Shown: one piece after another, positions 1 through 13,300 of the stretch | Position numbering within the stretch: the stretch's first letter is position 1 | Layout of the letters: each line of letters starts with the position of its first letter | Assembly (NCBI GenBank): GCA_023634235.1 | Contig: JAMKCF010000006.1 | Location: 9,247,672 to 9,311,671, forward strand | Origin: Pisaster brevispinus | Lineage: Eukaryota > Echinodermata > Asteroidea > Forcipulatida > Asteriidae | Direction: 5' to 3' | Length of the DNA stretch: 64,000 nucleotides | Notes under the pieces: generated by a model | Told to the model about the DNA's origin: nothing | Seen by the model: the letters and a program-made list of their open reading frames with translations, nothing else | Databases searched by the model: none | Made by a program: the position numbers and the translations under genes

Positions 1-1710
1 CATGGTTGAGCAATAAACGAATCATCAAATAGAGATCCCCAAACAAGGCTTCACGTTTTCCTTTCTTCATTGTAAAATGACCAATACTACACTCCGAATG
101 CTCCTCAAACGCATCATCATTGGGATTTTTGTACTCGGAGCCGTCCTAAAAAGAAATACAAAGCAAGGGCACTCAAATCACCCTCAGAATAATTCTGGTT
201 TTACAAAAGTTGTAGGCCTATACAATTATGAAAAGCCCATCTCAAGGGTTTTTTATTCGTCTTGGTTTCTTTTTTGTGACAATTTTGTACACGAGGCGAG
301 CAGCCAGGGAGTAGGGCTACTGCCAACACCAAATTAACCAACTGGAGCTTTTCTGTGAGTTTCGGGCTGCTGACTTTTTTGTAGTGGAAGCAAGCGGCCT
401 GGACGCACAGGCTTCCCCTAACAAACACTTAACCACCAGGTGCCGGCTGCGTGGCAAGAAAGTGCCGGCTGAGAAATGGCCAAAAATAAATATGTGGCAA
501 GTTTGAGAACAACTCCCGATCCAGGCGCGCTATAGAGACAAACATTTTCCTAACTCTGCCTAAGGTACCCTGCATCCGAAAATCAGCTTTTTAGGGCCGC
601 TGTTGACAAGCTTCATACCGGAAATGACCAGCAAATGGGGATACTCGGAACGCCTCGCAAAAACATCTTCAACGGGATTTTTGCTGTCATAAAGACAAAC
701 AATTAAAGGATGGTAAAATCACCTTCAAATGAATACTTAAATTGCACAAGCTTGAAACCATTGTAAAGCCCGTCTCAAGGACTCTCTCTCTGCTGTGAGT
801 TTTGGGCTGCTGACCTAGACATGCTAGAGAGACAAAGGTATTCCTGGTATCCGAAAATCAGACTTTTGGGGCCATCTTGCGCCATCTTCAGACCGGAAAT
901 GGCCGGCAAGTGGGGATACTCCGAATGCTCTTTAAAAGCACCTTCAATGGGATTTTTGTAAACAGAGCTGCACACTAAAGAGAAATGTGGTCGTGGTTCT
1001 GTGTCGCTGACGATTTTGTAGGCAGGGCGAGCGGCCATGGAGTTGGGCTACCACAACCTGCACATTAGCCCACAGGGGCTGCGTATCAACAACAGCAAGA
1101 AACTTCCATCCGAAGAATGATTTGAAACAAAATCTGTGGTAAGTTTGAGATTAACTCCTGAACTAGGCATTCTAGAGAGACCAGGCTACATATCAACAAC
1201 AGCAAGGAATTTGAACTAAGCATGCTAACAAGACGAAATTTGTACCTGATTGTGCCTTAGGTATTCCTGCATCTGAAAATTTGACTATTTTGGGCCACGT
1301 TTTGCCATCTTCGGACGGGAAATGGCCGTCAAGTCGGAATACTCCAAGTGCTATTCAAAAGCACCTTCAATGGGATTTTTTCACACAGAGCTGCAAAAGA
1401 GAGAAATTAAATACAAGGGCGGTCAAATCACCCCCATAATAACATCGAATTTCCACAACTTTTCTACCATTTGAAAGCCATTTAATAGGGCTTTCTCCTC
1501 GTTGTGGTTCCTTGTTTCTAACGAGTATGTAGGCAGGGCGAGCGGCCATGGAGTTGGGCTACCACCACCGGCACATTAGCCCGCCGGGGCTGCGTATCAA
1601 CAACAGCAAGAAATTTCCATCTGAAGAAAGATTTGAAACAAAATCTGCGCTTAGTTTGGGAATAACTCCTAAACTAAGCATGCTAGAGTGACGAAATTTG
1701 TACCTCCCAT
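1..1710. repeat. Degenerate tandem array with units of about 270-550 bp
   Basis: The same succession of blocks recurs about four times with substitutions and deletions. A block containing TCAATGGGATTTTT-like sequence is seen near 97, 646, 918 and 1,343. A block with GGCGAGCGGCCATGGAGTTG is seen at about 1,025 and 1,536, with a weaker relative near 293. The last two units, from about 840 and 1,250, are the most alike and about 510 bp out of phase. Short open frames on both strands here have no recognisable domain and follow the repeat, so I do not call genes. The array may continue to the left of the window. Confidence 0.7.
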
Positions 1711-4385
1711 ACACTTTGTACACAAAATTCCTTGAGGAGCAACCCAGTCTTTAGAATTCCCCTATGGAGACCCTTTGTGTTCCCTTTTCTGTTTTGTTTT
1801 CAGTCTCCATAAGGTAGTGAATATGAAATCAGATGCACTGCCAGGTAGGATGCAAGATATTTCCATAATTTTAACTCCTTTGATAATGTTTCGTGTGTTT
1901 GTGTGCGTGTGTGTGGATTCGAGCCATCCTGCAACCGCGTGTGTTAAATTGAGTTCATTTTTCAATGTTTTCAAGGAGCGGCTTGTTGAGTACCGGCCGT
2001 GACGACGCAAAGTCAGGGCGTGGAGACACTGCCCCAGTGCAGTTCTCCATATAAATTCACTACAACAGCTTTTTCGGTTTTGAGCCTGTGTAACTGTGAT
2101 TGACATTGATGAGTGCCAGCTGTATTCAGCCATGCATATAACAGTATGTTCCATAGGAATGTTACTAATAAGCTACTATGGATTCCTTGAACTAATGAAT
2201 GCGAAATGTCTTCAAACTGTTATGTCACAGCTCAATCTTATCAAGAAACATTTTTGGGGCGAACAATCCTTTTTACGACCTCCAACTTCCCTCCGACCGA
2301 TCCAGTCAAAATGAGACAAAATCAAAACGATGTAATTGATTCTTTGTGACTGAGCATATAGAAAGAACCAAGTAACCTGCAATGGTCAGTTCCAGTAGCT
2401 CGTTGAGGAATGTTCCCTGTTAAGACGAGACCCTTGCCAAGGTATTTACAGGGGTGGAAGAATGGGGTTTCAACATCCAAGTTGCAAAATTCTTCCTACG
2501 CTCGGCCACCAGGCTCGTACTTTGATAGTAATTCAGGGACGCTAAGAGGGGTGGGGGGGGGGCGAGTGACTCATTTTGCCACCCAGTATTGTTTTTGCGC
2601 ATGCGCGACAAGTTCCTAGCAGCCAAAAGGTTCATCCTCTGTGCAAAAGTTGAAAGTCCTCCAGATCAAAAAAAGTACTGCGCCCAGTAATCAGTAACGA
2701 TTTTGTTTTAACAGATTGAAAGTAATTGGGGAATTTTGTTTCTTTACAATACAACAAAAGTTTTCCTTAGCAGAAACAGGTCACCAGCCAAAATTACATT
2801 AAGTTGGCATTGTTGTGACTGGTGCTCCACTCAATTTTTGCTTAGCAAACATTTTTATCAAGCAATATTTCTAGATTAATGAACTTGGGCCCTAAATGAA
2901 GAAAATTAGTACACTCTAGAGGTTTACAGACTCTCTGCATCATTTGAAATAGAAACCTGATGAGGTTTGGTCGTAACAAGGGAAGAATCGTTCTTCCCTT
3001 TGATGGCAACTTCACCTCTTACCAGAAAATCTCAAGGTGGAGGAAGATCAACACCAAATCCTGAATCCAAGAAAAAATCCTTGGGGGACGTCCAAAATCC
3101 AATCACAGTTTCAACATTTATTTCATCTTCAAATCCCTGAACTACATCATGAGAAATCATTTGACAGTAATGTCCCTGACATTTTAAGGTGTTATGCAGA
3201 ATTTGTAATGATAAAAAACATCACTGTTTAGTTTAAGTCTGAATACTAGAACCACTTTTGTGTGAAATATTTCCTTCTGAAATGAAGTCATATTTGAACA
3301 AAACAAACACAAAATTTAACAGTTGATTTTGCTTGTTACAACCAAAAATAAGGACAAGGTGTTAACATGATGAAAATTGTGCATGGTTTTTCTTTTCCTG
3401 ACTCGGACTGAGACCAAATTTTCACAGGTTTGTGGCCTCATGTATATGGATGATCACACAATGCATGAACACTGTCTACGACTATTTTGTAAGCTCTACC
3501 AATAAGGCATAAAAAAAACCATACAAGTATTTATTTAATACACAGCCTCAATTTTCAATGGTGAATCAACATGTAAGCATGTTTTTAAAATAGAAAATAT
3601 ATATATATTTTTTCTTTAAAAATTAGGGAGGAATGCAAAATTAACCAGGAGGTAACTCGAGGTTAGCCTCAAAGTTTTTAAAAGTCTACTGAGGTTCAAC
3701 TTCAGTTACATCCAGTTACCGCTTATTTAATTCTGCTTTTCTCCCCAAACAGGACGGATAAAATCTTTGGTGGCATTTACAAATAACTGCTTATATACAG
3801 AGACCTTGATAAGACCAATATTTTCATGTGGGAATTGCACACATACCAATCACATTATTAATAACATCAAACACACTATTAGTAGAAAAAATCTGCCACC
3901 AAATATATACAAATGTAAACTATACATTATACAATATGTACAACCTATGTTACTTCAGAGGTACTGTTTAATTCCTGGAGGTAACGTTTCATTCAAGGTG
4001 GTAATGTTTAATTCAAAAAGGTAATACTGAATTCATTACTCATAGCAAAAGCTTCAATTTCTCTGAACCTGAACTGTAACGAACCTTTTGCACTCTGAGG
4101 ACCTCCATATACATGTAGATGGAAAGTTACAATCATTCACAACTCTCAACCAATGATAGGTCTTCATTGACCTCAGTGAGGGCGCTGTTTGGGTCATATT
4201 CTTGCTCTCCCCAACTCACTCAATATGAGCAAAATGAAACCTCCAAAATAGTTTGAGCATATTTTCAGTTAATGCCACAAAATGTCTTATTCAAAAACAT
4301 TTTGATAAAAATGTGAATTCAGAATTTATGAAGAGACTAAAACTTTATAAAAACGGGGGAAGGTACTGATTTGAGATGGTGTTTT
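1711..4385. other. Spacer downstream of the MGCAAS gene; old repeat fragments only
   Basis: I see no supported gene. About 3,385-3,470 resembles an internal piece of the TTAA-type MITE found at the right end of the window (an AAATTTTCACAGGTTTG block). About 2,760-2,895 carries a piece of the GGGCCCAATTTCAT family. The stretch around 4,140-4,195 is shared with about 14,035-14,080. The 3' untranslated region of the minus-strand gene ending at 4,386 presumably lies at the right end of this stretch, but I could not choose a poly(A) site. Confidence 0.45.
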
Positions 4386-7300
4386 CTAGCTTGTCTGCTC
4401 AGCCAGTGATTGCATCTCTGTCTCCTGTGCCTGAACCCGACGTCGTCTGCTCCGCCTCTTTGCAAGCTTAGCCTGAAGGTCCTGGTCAACTCTCGCCTTT
4501 GCCATATCTTGTTGTCTCTCCAACTCCTTGACCTGTCAGGTTGGAAAAACAAACCAACATTGTCACCATTTTTTAACAATTTATAAACCAGAAGGGAAAC
4601 TGACTGGGTAAATTAAAAAAAATTGGGGGTTAAACAAAGCAAATTTGACAGGAGCAGGATTTTAACAAACGACCTCTGAATTAATGTGCCAGTGCTCTAC
4701 CAGCTGAGCTATCTAGCCCCGAGTTGGCAGTCTTCCTATTTTCTCAATATCTTTGTTCGAGTCGGAAGCCATTCAACTGTTAACTGCTGTGTAGCCAGAG
4801 ATCACCCCAAAGTTCATCCATGGGTGGGTGGATACTATAGGTGTGCACTGTTTGATTTGGGTGTATACAGACAAATTTACCCGAACATAATAGTGTCATA
4901 GTATTGTGTGTTCAAAATGGTTTTGAATTGTTGCGCCACTCATCCGCTTACTGGAACAACCAGCAAGCTTGCCTCTTGCTTCGCTTACTGCAATGTCTAA
5001 AAAATACAACCTGTGCTCAGGGTCCTTGTGCAAGCATATAATGTCTGCTTTACAGGCTTTCTATGCAATCTGTCCCTGTGCATAGTGTCTATTAACCGCG
5101 AGTGTTTGGTGAAATGCACTTACGTTTTCTTCGTGTTGCTTCTTGAGCTGATCGATGTTACCAAATAGATCATCCATGGATGGGGTAGGAGCAAGCTCAG
5201 TGAGAGGAATGGGTGTTATAGCTTGACCGTGGTCTCCTTCTGGAGCAAGCTGTTTACAGAGAGAGATAACGATAAATTATTGAAAAGGCGTCAACAAAAT
5301 TGGTGTCTTTTGATGATATTCATCAACAGTAAATGGGGGGGGGGGAGGACAAACATTATATTCACTCAAAGAAAAGAGAAATTACTGGATTCTTTCTCAG
5401 TGCACATCAAACTCTATCGATAAAATGCTGTAACGATTAAAATTTCAGTATTAAAAGTTCCTTCAATAAAAACTGATAATAACAGGCACGCAACTCATCA
5501 ACAGGAACATTTTAAAAAGCTAATGTTTTCAGTGCACATTGCAAACTGCAAAGCCAATACGATAAAGTCTAACCATGGATTAAACGTGCCTGCTTTAGAG
5601 GCTGAACAATTAAGAACGTTAGTTAGATGCAATTGGTTCCTCGTATCGACCCACAATTTGCAGAGCCCATACTAGACTTTTTTCAAATTAATTTTAACAA
5701 AATGCTTCCATTTCAGTCTAATTGTTTGTAAACAATGAACCATGCTCACATTTCAACACCAAACCACCATTACCAGGCCAGCCAAATTTTTGTAAACCAA
5801 ATTCAGCGAGATACTTTTTTGTTGAAAAATCTGTGGATGTGCAGATAAGTTGCATGCCTAAAGTCTCTGAGATTTCATTGTCACTCTAATAAAGAAAGAG
5901 CCATTAAAGAGAACTGTCTTACTGTAGCCAACTCTCCAGCCTGTGACACGGCATCTGCCTCAACCAGCATCAACAGCTCAGCGTCATCCTTGTCTACATC
6001 CTCAACCTCAGCTGGTACATCTAAGAATAGCAAAAAAAACACACACACATTCAAAGAAAAATCATGTATGACCTGCTTTTAGGGATCGTCTCAAAATGGA
6101 AATGGTAGGAACATTCTAAATGGAATGAATAAGAATTCCAGCACATGCTAATGGACTGTTCTGCTGGACCTCCGGAACGCTCCATTGGAAGTCCACTAAT
6201 GCACGTATTCACTCGTGTAGGATTGCCCCACAAATCACCACATGCTTACATGCAGACTGACTCCCAAAACAGCAGACAGTTGGCAGACAGTAGCCGCGTG
6301 TGACGATGGTGCGAGAGAGTTAACAAACAAAAAATAATTGTTTTAACTGAAATCAATTTACCTGATACAAGTTCAATCTTATCGGCGGCCTCATCTCCCA
6401 GCTTCTCACGGATCTTTTCTTTGATGAGTTTGAGTCTCTCGTGCTTCAGTTCCTGCTTTTTGGTGGCACACTCCTTTGTGGCAGAGTCCAGATCTTTTAA
6501 GATTGTCTTGTTGATGACCTGACCATCCAAAAGAACACCAATATTTCAATATTAAATTGTTATCACTGCTCGACAGCATGATACACCAGTGGTTTTGAGA
6601 AAGGGTGTATGAATATTTTAATCTTCTGGTTTTCAAGAAACACAACATGTAAACAACTTTTTTTAGAAAATTGAAATTGTTTTTAAAATAAACAAAGCAA
6701 TTCATCCATCTGTTACTCTGAAAATTCTACAAACTCTTTCTAAAAAATGTGGATGACTCCACGTAGACACCAACCTTGTCCGCTGTGCATGACCTTGCCT
6801 TATTTGAACAAACAGCCAGGGAACAACTATTTTGGAAATAACGCTGTGGCGTATTTGAAGCATACTGTATAGGACTCCTATATTCAATTTTGGAGCGTCG
6901 CGGCAGTACACATGGTAAAATAAAGGATGACAAGTGATGCTGGTCCACTAATCAAACAACAAGGATCTGTGTGTGCGGTTTATGAAACAAACTGGCTTAC
7001 ATGGTCACACCACTGGATCAGGGCTCCTGTTCGCTTGTACACGCTGACGTAACACTCCATGGCATGCTTGTGTCTCTCTGGCGTCAGCAGATCGGTGAAG
7101 ACGTGATTGATGGCCAAGTTGAGGACCTGCAGCTCCTCCTTGGTACAGTATGGGAACCGGATCGTGTTGAGGTAATTTGATGCACTGGTGATGTTCTGTG
7201 AACCAGCAACAAGATTGTTCCGAGCCTCGGCGGCAAATTTGTATCTGATGTCAGTGTTCCTAGATTGGTAACGGAAGAAAACAATATTTTACGGTATGAA

Positions 7301-10300
7301 AAAAATCTATTTTGAGTTGCTGATCATGCTGAAGGCTGACAATTAATAGAGCAGACTAAAGATTCAGAATTTGAAAAATCATAATGCATACTAACCAATC
7401 AAACTTCAGATTGATTGACCTATTGACCCTTTTCAGGACATGCAACCAGGGCTCAAAATTTTACACTGGACTGCAGGCCCGAGGCCAGTGGTTTTAGTGT
7501 CAGGCCAGTAAACTAATGACCGGGCAAGTCTGGGGGGTCTTGTGTTTTTCAAATGAATACCAATACATGTACCTTACTGTGTAATATCTTGAACAGAAAA
7601 AAAATTATGTTCAAATACTGACTTTTAGTCTGATACCATTCATTTCTCAGTATTGCGTAATCTAGTTTATTTAATACCAAAAAAACAAGATGAGATAAAT
7701 CTTCTCAATACATGTCTTGGTGCTATTTTTGTTCAAATAAGAAGAGTTAAATTCCTGTTGTCAAGACTCAGGAATTTTTTTCTCATTCTGATTCTGGTTT
7801 GTAAAAAATGCCTGGTTCAGTAAACATTCTGAGCTGCAAGCCCTGCGGTCTTGTGGATTTTTCGCTCAAATTTGAGCCTAGACAACTATTGTGTGAACAA
7901 GAAGCTTCTGAGTTTTGTGACTAAGCCTTCTTTCCCCCCCACTTTCATGTGAACTTTTTATCTATTGGAAAATGAGTGCATCACAAAACTGAATTTGACC
8001 TTGGAGACCCTCTCTAATTAGTAAGTTGATCACTAGTAAGATCTTCTACTCACTGAGGAGGTATCTGCATCACGTCTCCCCATCGCCTGATGGCAAATCC
8101 AAGTTGACCACTTGCGTGCTGGAGAAGGACTTTGGCGTTCTGCCATTTGTACTTGGCGACACCGACCCTCTGCTTGCGCTCCAGTAGGATGTCCAGGTCT
8201 GACTCCAAGTTGAACTCTCGCTCACTACCGTATTTACCATCAAAGACGCTTGCTGTATGACAAGAAAAGTACAAAAACATATTACATCAGTAACTAACAT
8301 AAAAGCATATACTTTAATCTGGAATTGCACACAGGCCACAGAAAACATGGCTTCTTCAGCCCTGGTCCTGGCCTATTTGCAAGAATCTTGTCTTATTTGT
8401 GTTGCCAGGCCGGGCAACAACCCTAACTTCCCTCATAAAATATGTAACCATTGTATAATGCTTTCATGTGAAGGAGAGTACATATTTTAATGAATACTTT
8501 AAGGTTTAGGTTTTGTTTTTTAACTTCAGTGCTGGAATGAATATACATTTCAAAAAATAAGTAATGTCACCTAACAAAAAAGTTTTTCTATAAACCGAAC
8601 AGATATTTTGTTTGCTTGGTTTGTGTCCCCCCAAAATATTCTTTTTATTGAGTGTAATTTGGCAACCAAAGTCTTTAAATCCCTGTGCCTTGTAAAATAG
8701 AAACTCCAAGTAATTATTTTCTCAGTGGATCTATTTAATGAAATCAACAACGTCTTTAAGTAACTGAAACTTCAACCTAACTGCCTGTCCTTGGTACAGT
8801 ATTGCTACATGAGGTAAAATTCTTAACTTAAGACTATTCAGACATAACTCCACTTTTCAAATTGGAACGGTACACGATAAGCAGTTCAGCGATCACAATG
8901 TAATCTAGACAGCAGGCCCGAGGCCAGTGATTTCAGTATTGGACCAGTAACTCACAGCCGAAGCAGTCTTGTAGTTTTCAATTCAATATCTTTGTTTAAA
9001 AGTTTGTTTCAAATGATGAGTTTGAGTCTAATAAATATCTTTCAATTCTGTTATCAAAGTCTTCATTACATTAAACTAATTAAATTCTCATTGACATCTC
9101 TACAATGTACACTGTGACCACTACATGTAAAAAAACCCAAACCCATTAGAACAGACTGCCGCAGCACTGTACAAAGGGGGGGGGTATCTGTTGTGCATAG
9201 CAACGTATAATACAAGCTTATGATTGCATTGGAATACCATTTCAGGGACACTGTGAATGCTGATAGATGTTAAATCTCTGCCCCTCAATGGATAAAAACC
9301 TGTTTGCTTTTCAATCAGCTTAATAAGACGTCCAAACAGGGCAGCTGCAGAGCCTGTTCAAACACCAGTTATGGTTCAAAGGAGTGATGGCACTAGTAAG
9401 TGGCTTCATTAGCATAACAAACATTGCCACCAGACACAAAATAATCAGCACTGCTCTTCATTTTGTATCCGCCATCTATGTCATGTTCCATGTAGGCACC
9501 ATAGTGGTGATGAATACTGATTCTTATGATGTGATAAGGAGACCAGACTAACTTCTTCTACCTGCCTCCATAATGGTTGCAGTGATCTGCATAATTTAAC
9601 ACTATTTTTCCCACTAAGTAATAACAGTTTAAGCCAAATTTTTCAGACAGAAGGGGATCATGGCAATATCAGTGAGTGTATGGGTACACACTCAGTATGG
9701 ATTGCTCCAAACGAAGTCTTGCTTCTTTACTGGCCAGGTTAAACACACACAATTCAAAGTTGACAGGCCAAATTCATAGAGGTGCTTAAGCAGAAATCAA
9801 AAATTGCTTAAAATACTAGTCAAAGATGATAAATGTGAAATAGTAGTTTGGCTGGTAACCTTATTCTGGTAAGCATAACTATGTGTGCTGATGCTTAGCT
9901 ACTTTTTGTGCTATAAAGCAACTCTATGAAATTGGGCCCAGGTCAAAAACAGTTTAATGGTCTGGAAGGGAGTTCCTTGTTCCCATGGCAAGTTTGTATT
10001 TGACAATTTCGAGTTTGAGACACACCACAGAGCCGACACCCAGGGAAATAAAATCCAAACAAGTGCCTGGGTAACTTTAACTTCACCGCCACCCCATGTG
10101 TTTCACACTTTCTGTAATTTTCCCGGGCACGAATGAATACTCGGTAAATTCTAATTCTCGAGTTATCTCTACTCCCAAGTAGGGATAGCTATTTCCCGGA
10201 ATAAGGCTATTTTCCAGGGGGTTCCCATGGTTTTTAACAAATAAAGTTAGAAAAATGTCAGCCAAATTTAACCGTGAACCTCTCAAGAAATCGCTCCAGT

Positions 10301-13300
10301 GTCCATGGGGCTATCGTGGTACATGTATCATTGGATACTATGCTTTTATTATGCACTTAATTGAAATTCTGTTATATATTACTAATATCATTTTTGACTT
10401 TAAAAAAAGTACCGGTAAATTTGATTAAATAAATGACTTCCCAGAAGCTATCTCATACATATTATTTGGTTTGACCCATACACTGAATGATGTGAACAAA
10501 ATCCACTGGCATATAAGGTGTGATTCAAACGCATGACCTTTGCCATTCTACTGTTCTAGAGCCTGTAGACCACCAAGATTGCCTGGTATCTCATTAAATA
10601 ACTTTAAACTAACACCAACAGAAGCATAAACAAATAAACCTTAAAACTATGACTAAAATCTCTCACCCAAAATGCCATCCTGCTTGTCATACAACTCCTT
10701 GATACGTTCTGACTGGATCCTGAGAGGTTCAACCTCTTTCTTGTAAGCCTCTAGCTGTTTAGTGGTTTCCGCTAACTCCTTCTTATGAACCTCCTGCTTC
10801 GTCAGGGCCTGCATATATTCCTCGTTCTCCTTGCTCATTTGCATATTGAACTGACCCTGGGTCATCATCTGTCTCGTCGACTGCAGGTTCTGCAAATCGA
10901 TGACGTCCTGGTATTCCTTTTTCCTGTTAAAAGTTACGTTAAAGACTTTTAAGAACTTTGATTGGTCAAACCTCTAACCCTCATGGATCCTCCCAAATTC
11001 TATTCACAAAAATGCAGGACTGCGGAAGATTGAGGGCAGCAGGTCAAAATAACAAGTTGCTTATTACTGGGTCGGGCATTCTAATCTTATTGATTGAAGT
11101 CCAAACATATCGGTGTGTAGTGATATAGGAGAAGAGTATGTTGGAGGATTGAGGTCACCTGTAGGCAAGTGAGCCTAGGGAGTAGGGGGTTTTAATGATC
11201 TGAACTCATCTTACAAAATAAGTTGCCACAAACCTTGTGGCTTGTTAGTGTTACTTGATATTTTAAATATAAAGTCACATTCCCTTAAAGCTACATGCAC
11301 CCGCCAAAATACCATAATACATGCACCATATCAGGGCTCGAAATTGACACTGGACCGCAGGCCCGAGGCCAGTGATTTTAGTGTCGGGTCAGTAAACTTA
11401 TGTTTTTGAATAATAACATGTCACTGTATTTTTTAATTAAACTGATCAAATGAGTATTGAAGTAATAATTACCCACAAGAAAAACTTGATAAATCTTCTC
11501 TTAGTGCTTGGTACAAAAACAGATCAAATGTGAAACTGTGTAGAGTGTTCTTCTCATTTTGATTCCGGTCCTTTAACAATTTTTCTGGTCCAGTAAAAGT
11601 TTTGAGCTACAAGCCCTGCAGTCTTGTGGATTTTCCCCCCAAATTCGAGCCCTGCATATGTGACTGGTATCCAGCTAAGTTTGCTTAGCAGAAAATTGTT
11701 AAGCAATATTTTCTGCTTAAGCAGCTCTATGAAATTGGGCTCTAAAGCTGAGATCTAAATGCTAAAAGGTACATTGAAATGACGGCATTTCCACTTTTTG
11801 GTAACACCTGGGATTATAGGTTTTAGAAGCATTTGGAAACAGTGTCCTCAGTACCTAGAGAAGTAGATTTAAGAGCAGATTTTCTTGTATCTGAAAAATG
11901 TAACCTTTTTTTTGTTCACCAGTTAAAGAGTAAAAATTCTGCATTGCAGACAAAAAAGTCTCACCCTTCTCATCCCTGAAAATATCCAAACTTACGTTTG
12001 TTGATCAAGAGCTTGTTGCTCGTGAGCCATCTTCTGTACTTGCACGGTGAGTTTAGCAAGTTGGTCACTTTTCAGCTGATACTGCTTGGTAACATTGCGA
12101 GATTCCAGGACTGATATCTCCTTGTCTAATTCCACAATGGTCTGGACGAGGGCTTCATTTATTTCTACAACTGCAGGCTAATTAACCAAATAAAACAATA
12201 TACACTGTCAGACACTTTTGTTTCTGAATTTGTCTACTACTTTAAAAAAAATTATTAAATTTTTTTGGCTGACCACATCGGCCTGCAATTTGAGCATATT
12301 CGCCCAATATGCTAGTTTGTGCATGGGGAGAACCAAGAATTGGGTATTTTATACTATGTTGCGGTATGCGGGTAAATACCCAAACAAACCAAGAAGGCTG
12401 AAAGTGTATAATTAGAAGAATAACAGGCATGGTGCTTTGTTTTCTTCTTGGTGGAAAGCACCTCTATGAGGAAATTGTAAATTTCTATTGACAAATTTCA
12501 AGGGGCACCAAGGCAATGACCAGGTGCAATGGATACTCTCCATCATGTTGTCAGAGCTTTAGTCCTCTCTCGTATTGACTATGGCAATCTCCTTTTATTT
12601 GGTGCCACGTCATATGAATTGGACAGAGTTCAAAGATTACAAAATAGTGCAGCTCGTTTAATATGTTCAACACCCTTGAGAGAACATATTACCCCATCAC
12701 TTAGGGAACTTCATTGGCTACCAATTAGAGAACGAATCCATTTTAAGATTGCTCTTCTCATTTTTAAATGCTTTAACAAAACTACACCTCATTATATTAC
12801 CACTTTACTGTCACATCACACTCCTCCACGATTTCTTCGGTCCACACTTGACATGACTCGCTTGACATGACTTAGCGCAGTGAATAGTTTTTTCCTAGAT
12901 ACCAGCGCTTTATAAGATTTATTATTATTATTATTATTATTAATGTTCCCCGAGCAAACAAAATTCTCGGTCAAAAGGCCTTCAGTGTTGCTGGGCCAAT
13001 GATTTGGAACAATCTCCCTATTGCCATTAGGGCATCTAATACTTTATCTGCTTTTCGTAAAGTCCTTAAGACTCACCTTTTTCCATGTTAATTTCTTTCT
13101 AGTGCGCTATGATCTTGATGGAATAGCGCCTTATAAATTTTAATTGTTATGTTATGTTATGTTATGAGGCAATGGCCTGTTGCCTCCGCGAAGCATCAGG
13201 CCTAAAATAATTTCCAATTTAATAAAAATCCTACCTGAATGTCATCATCTTGTTGAACTGGTTGAAGAGGGGGAGCTTGCATTTGAAGAGGGGCTTGCTG

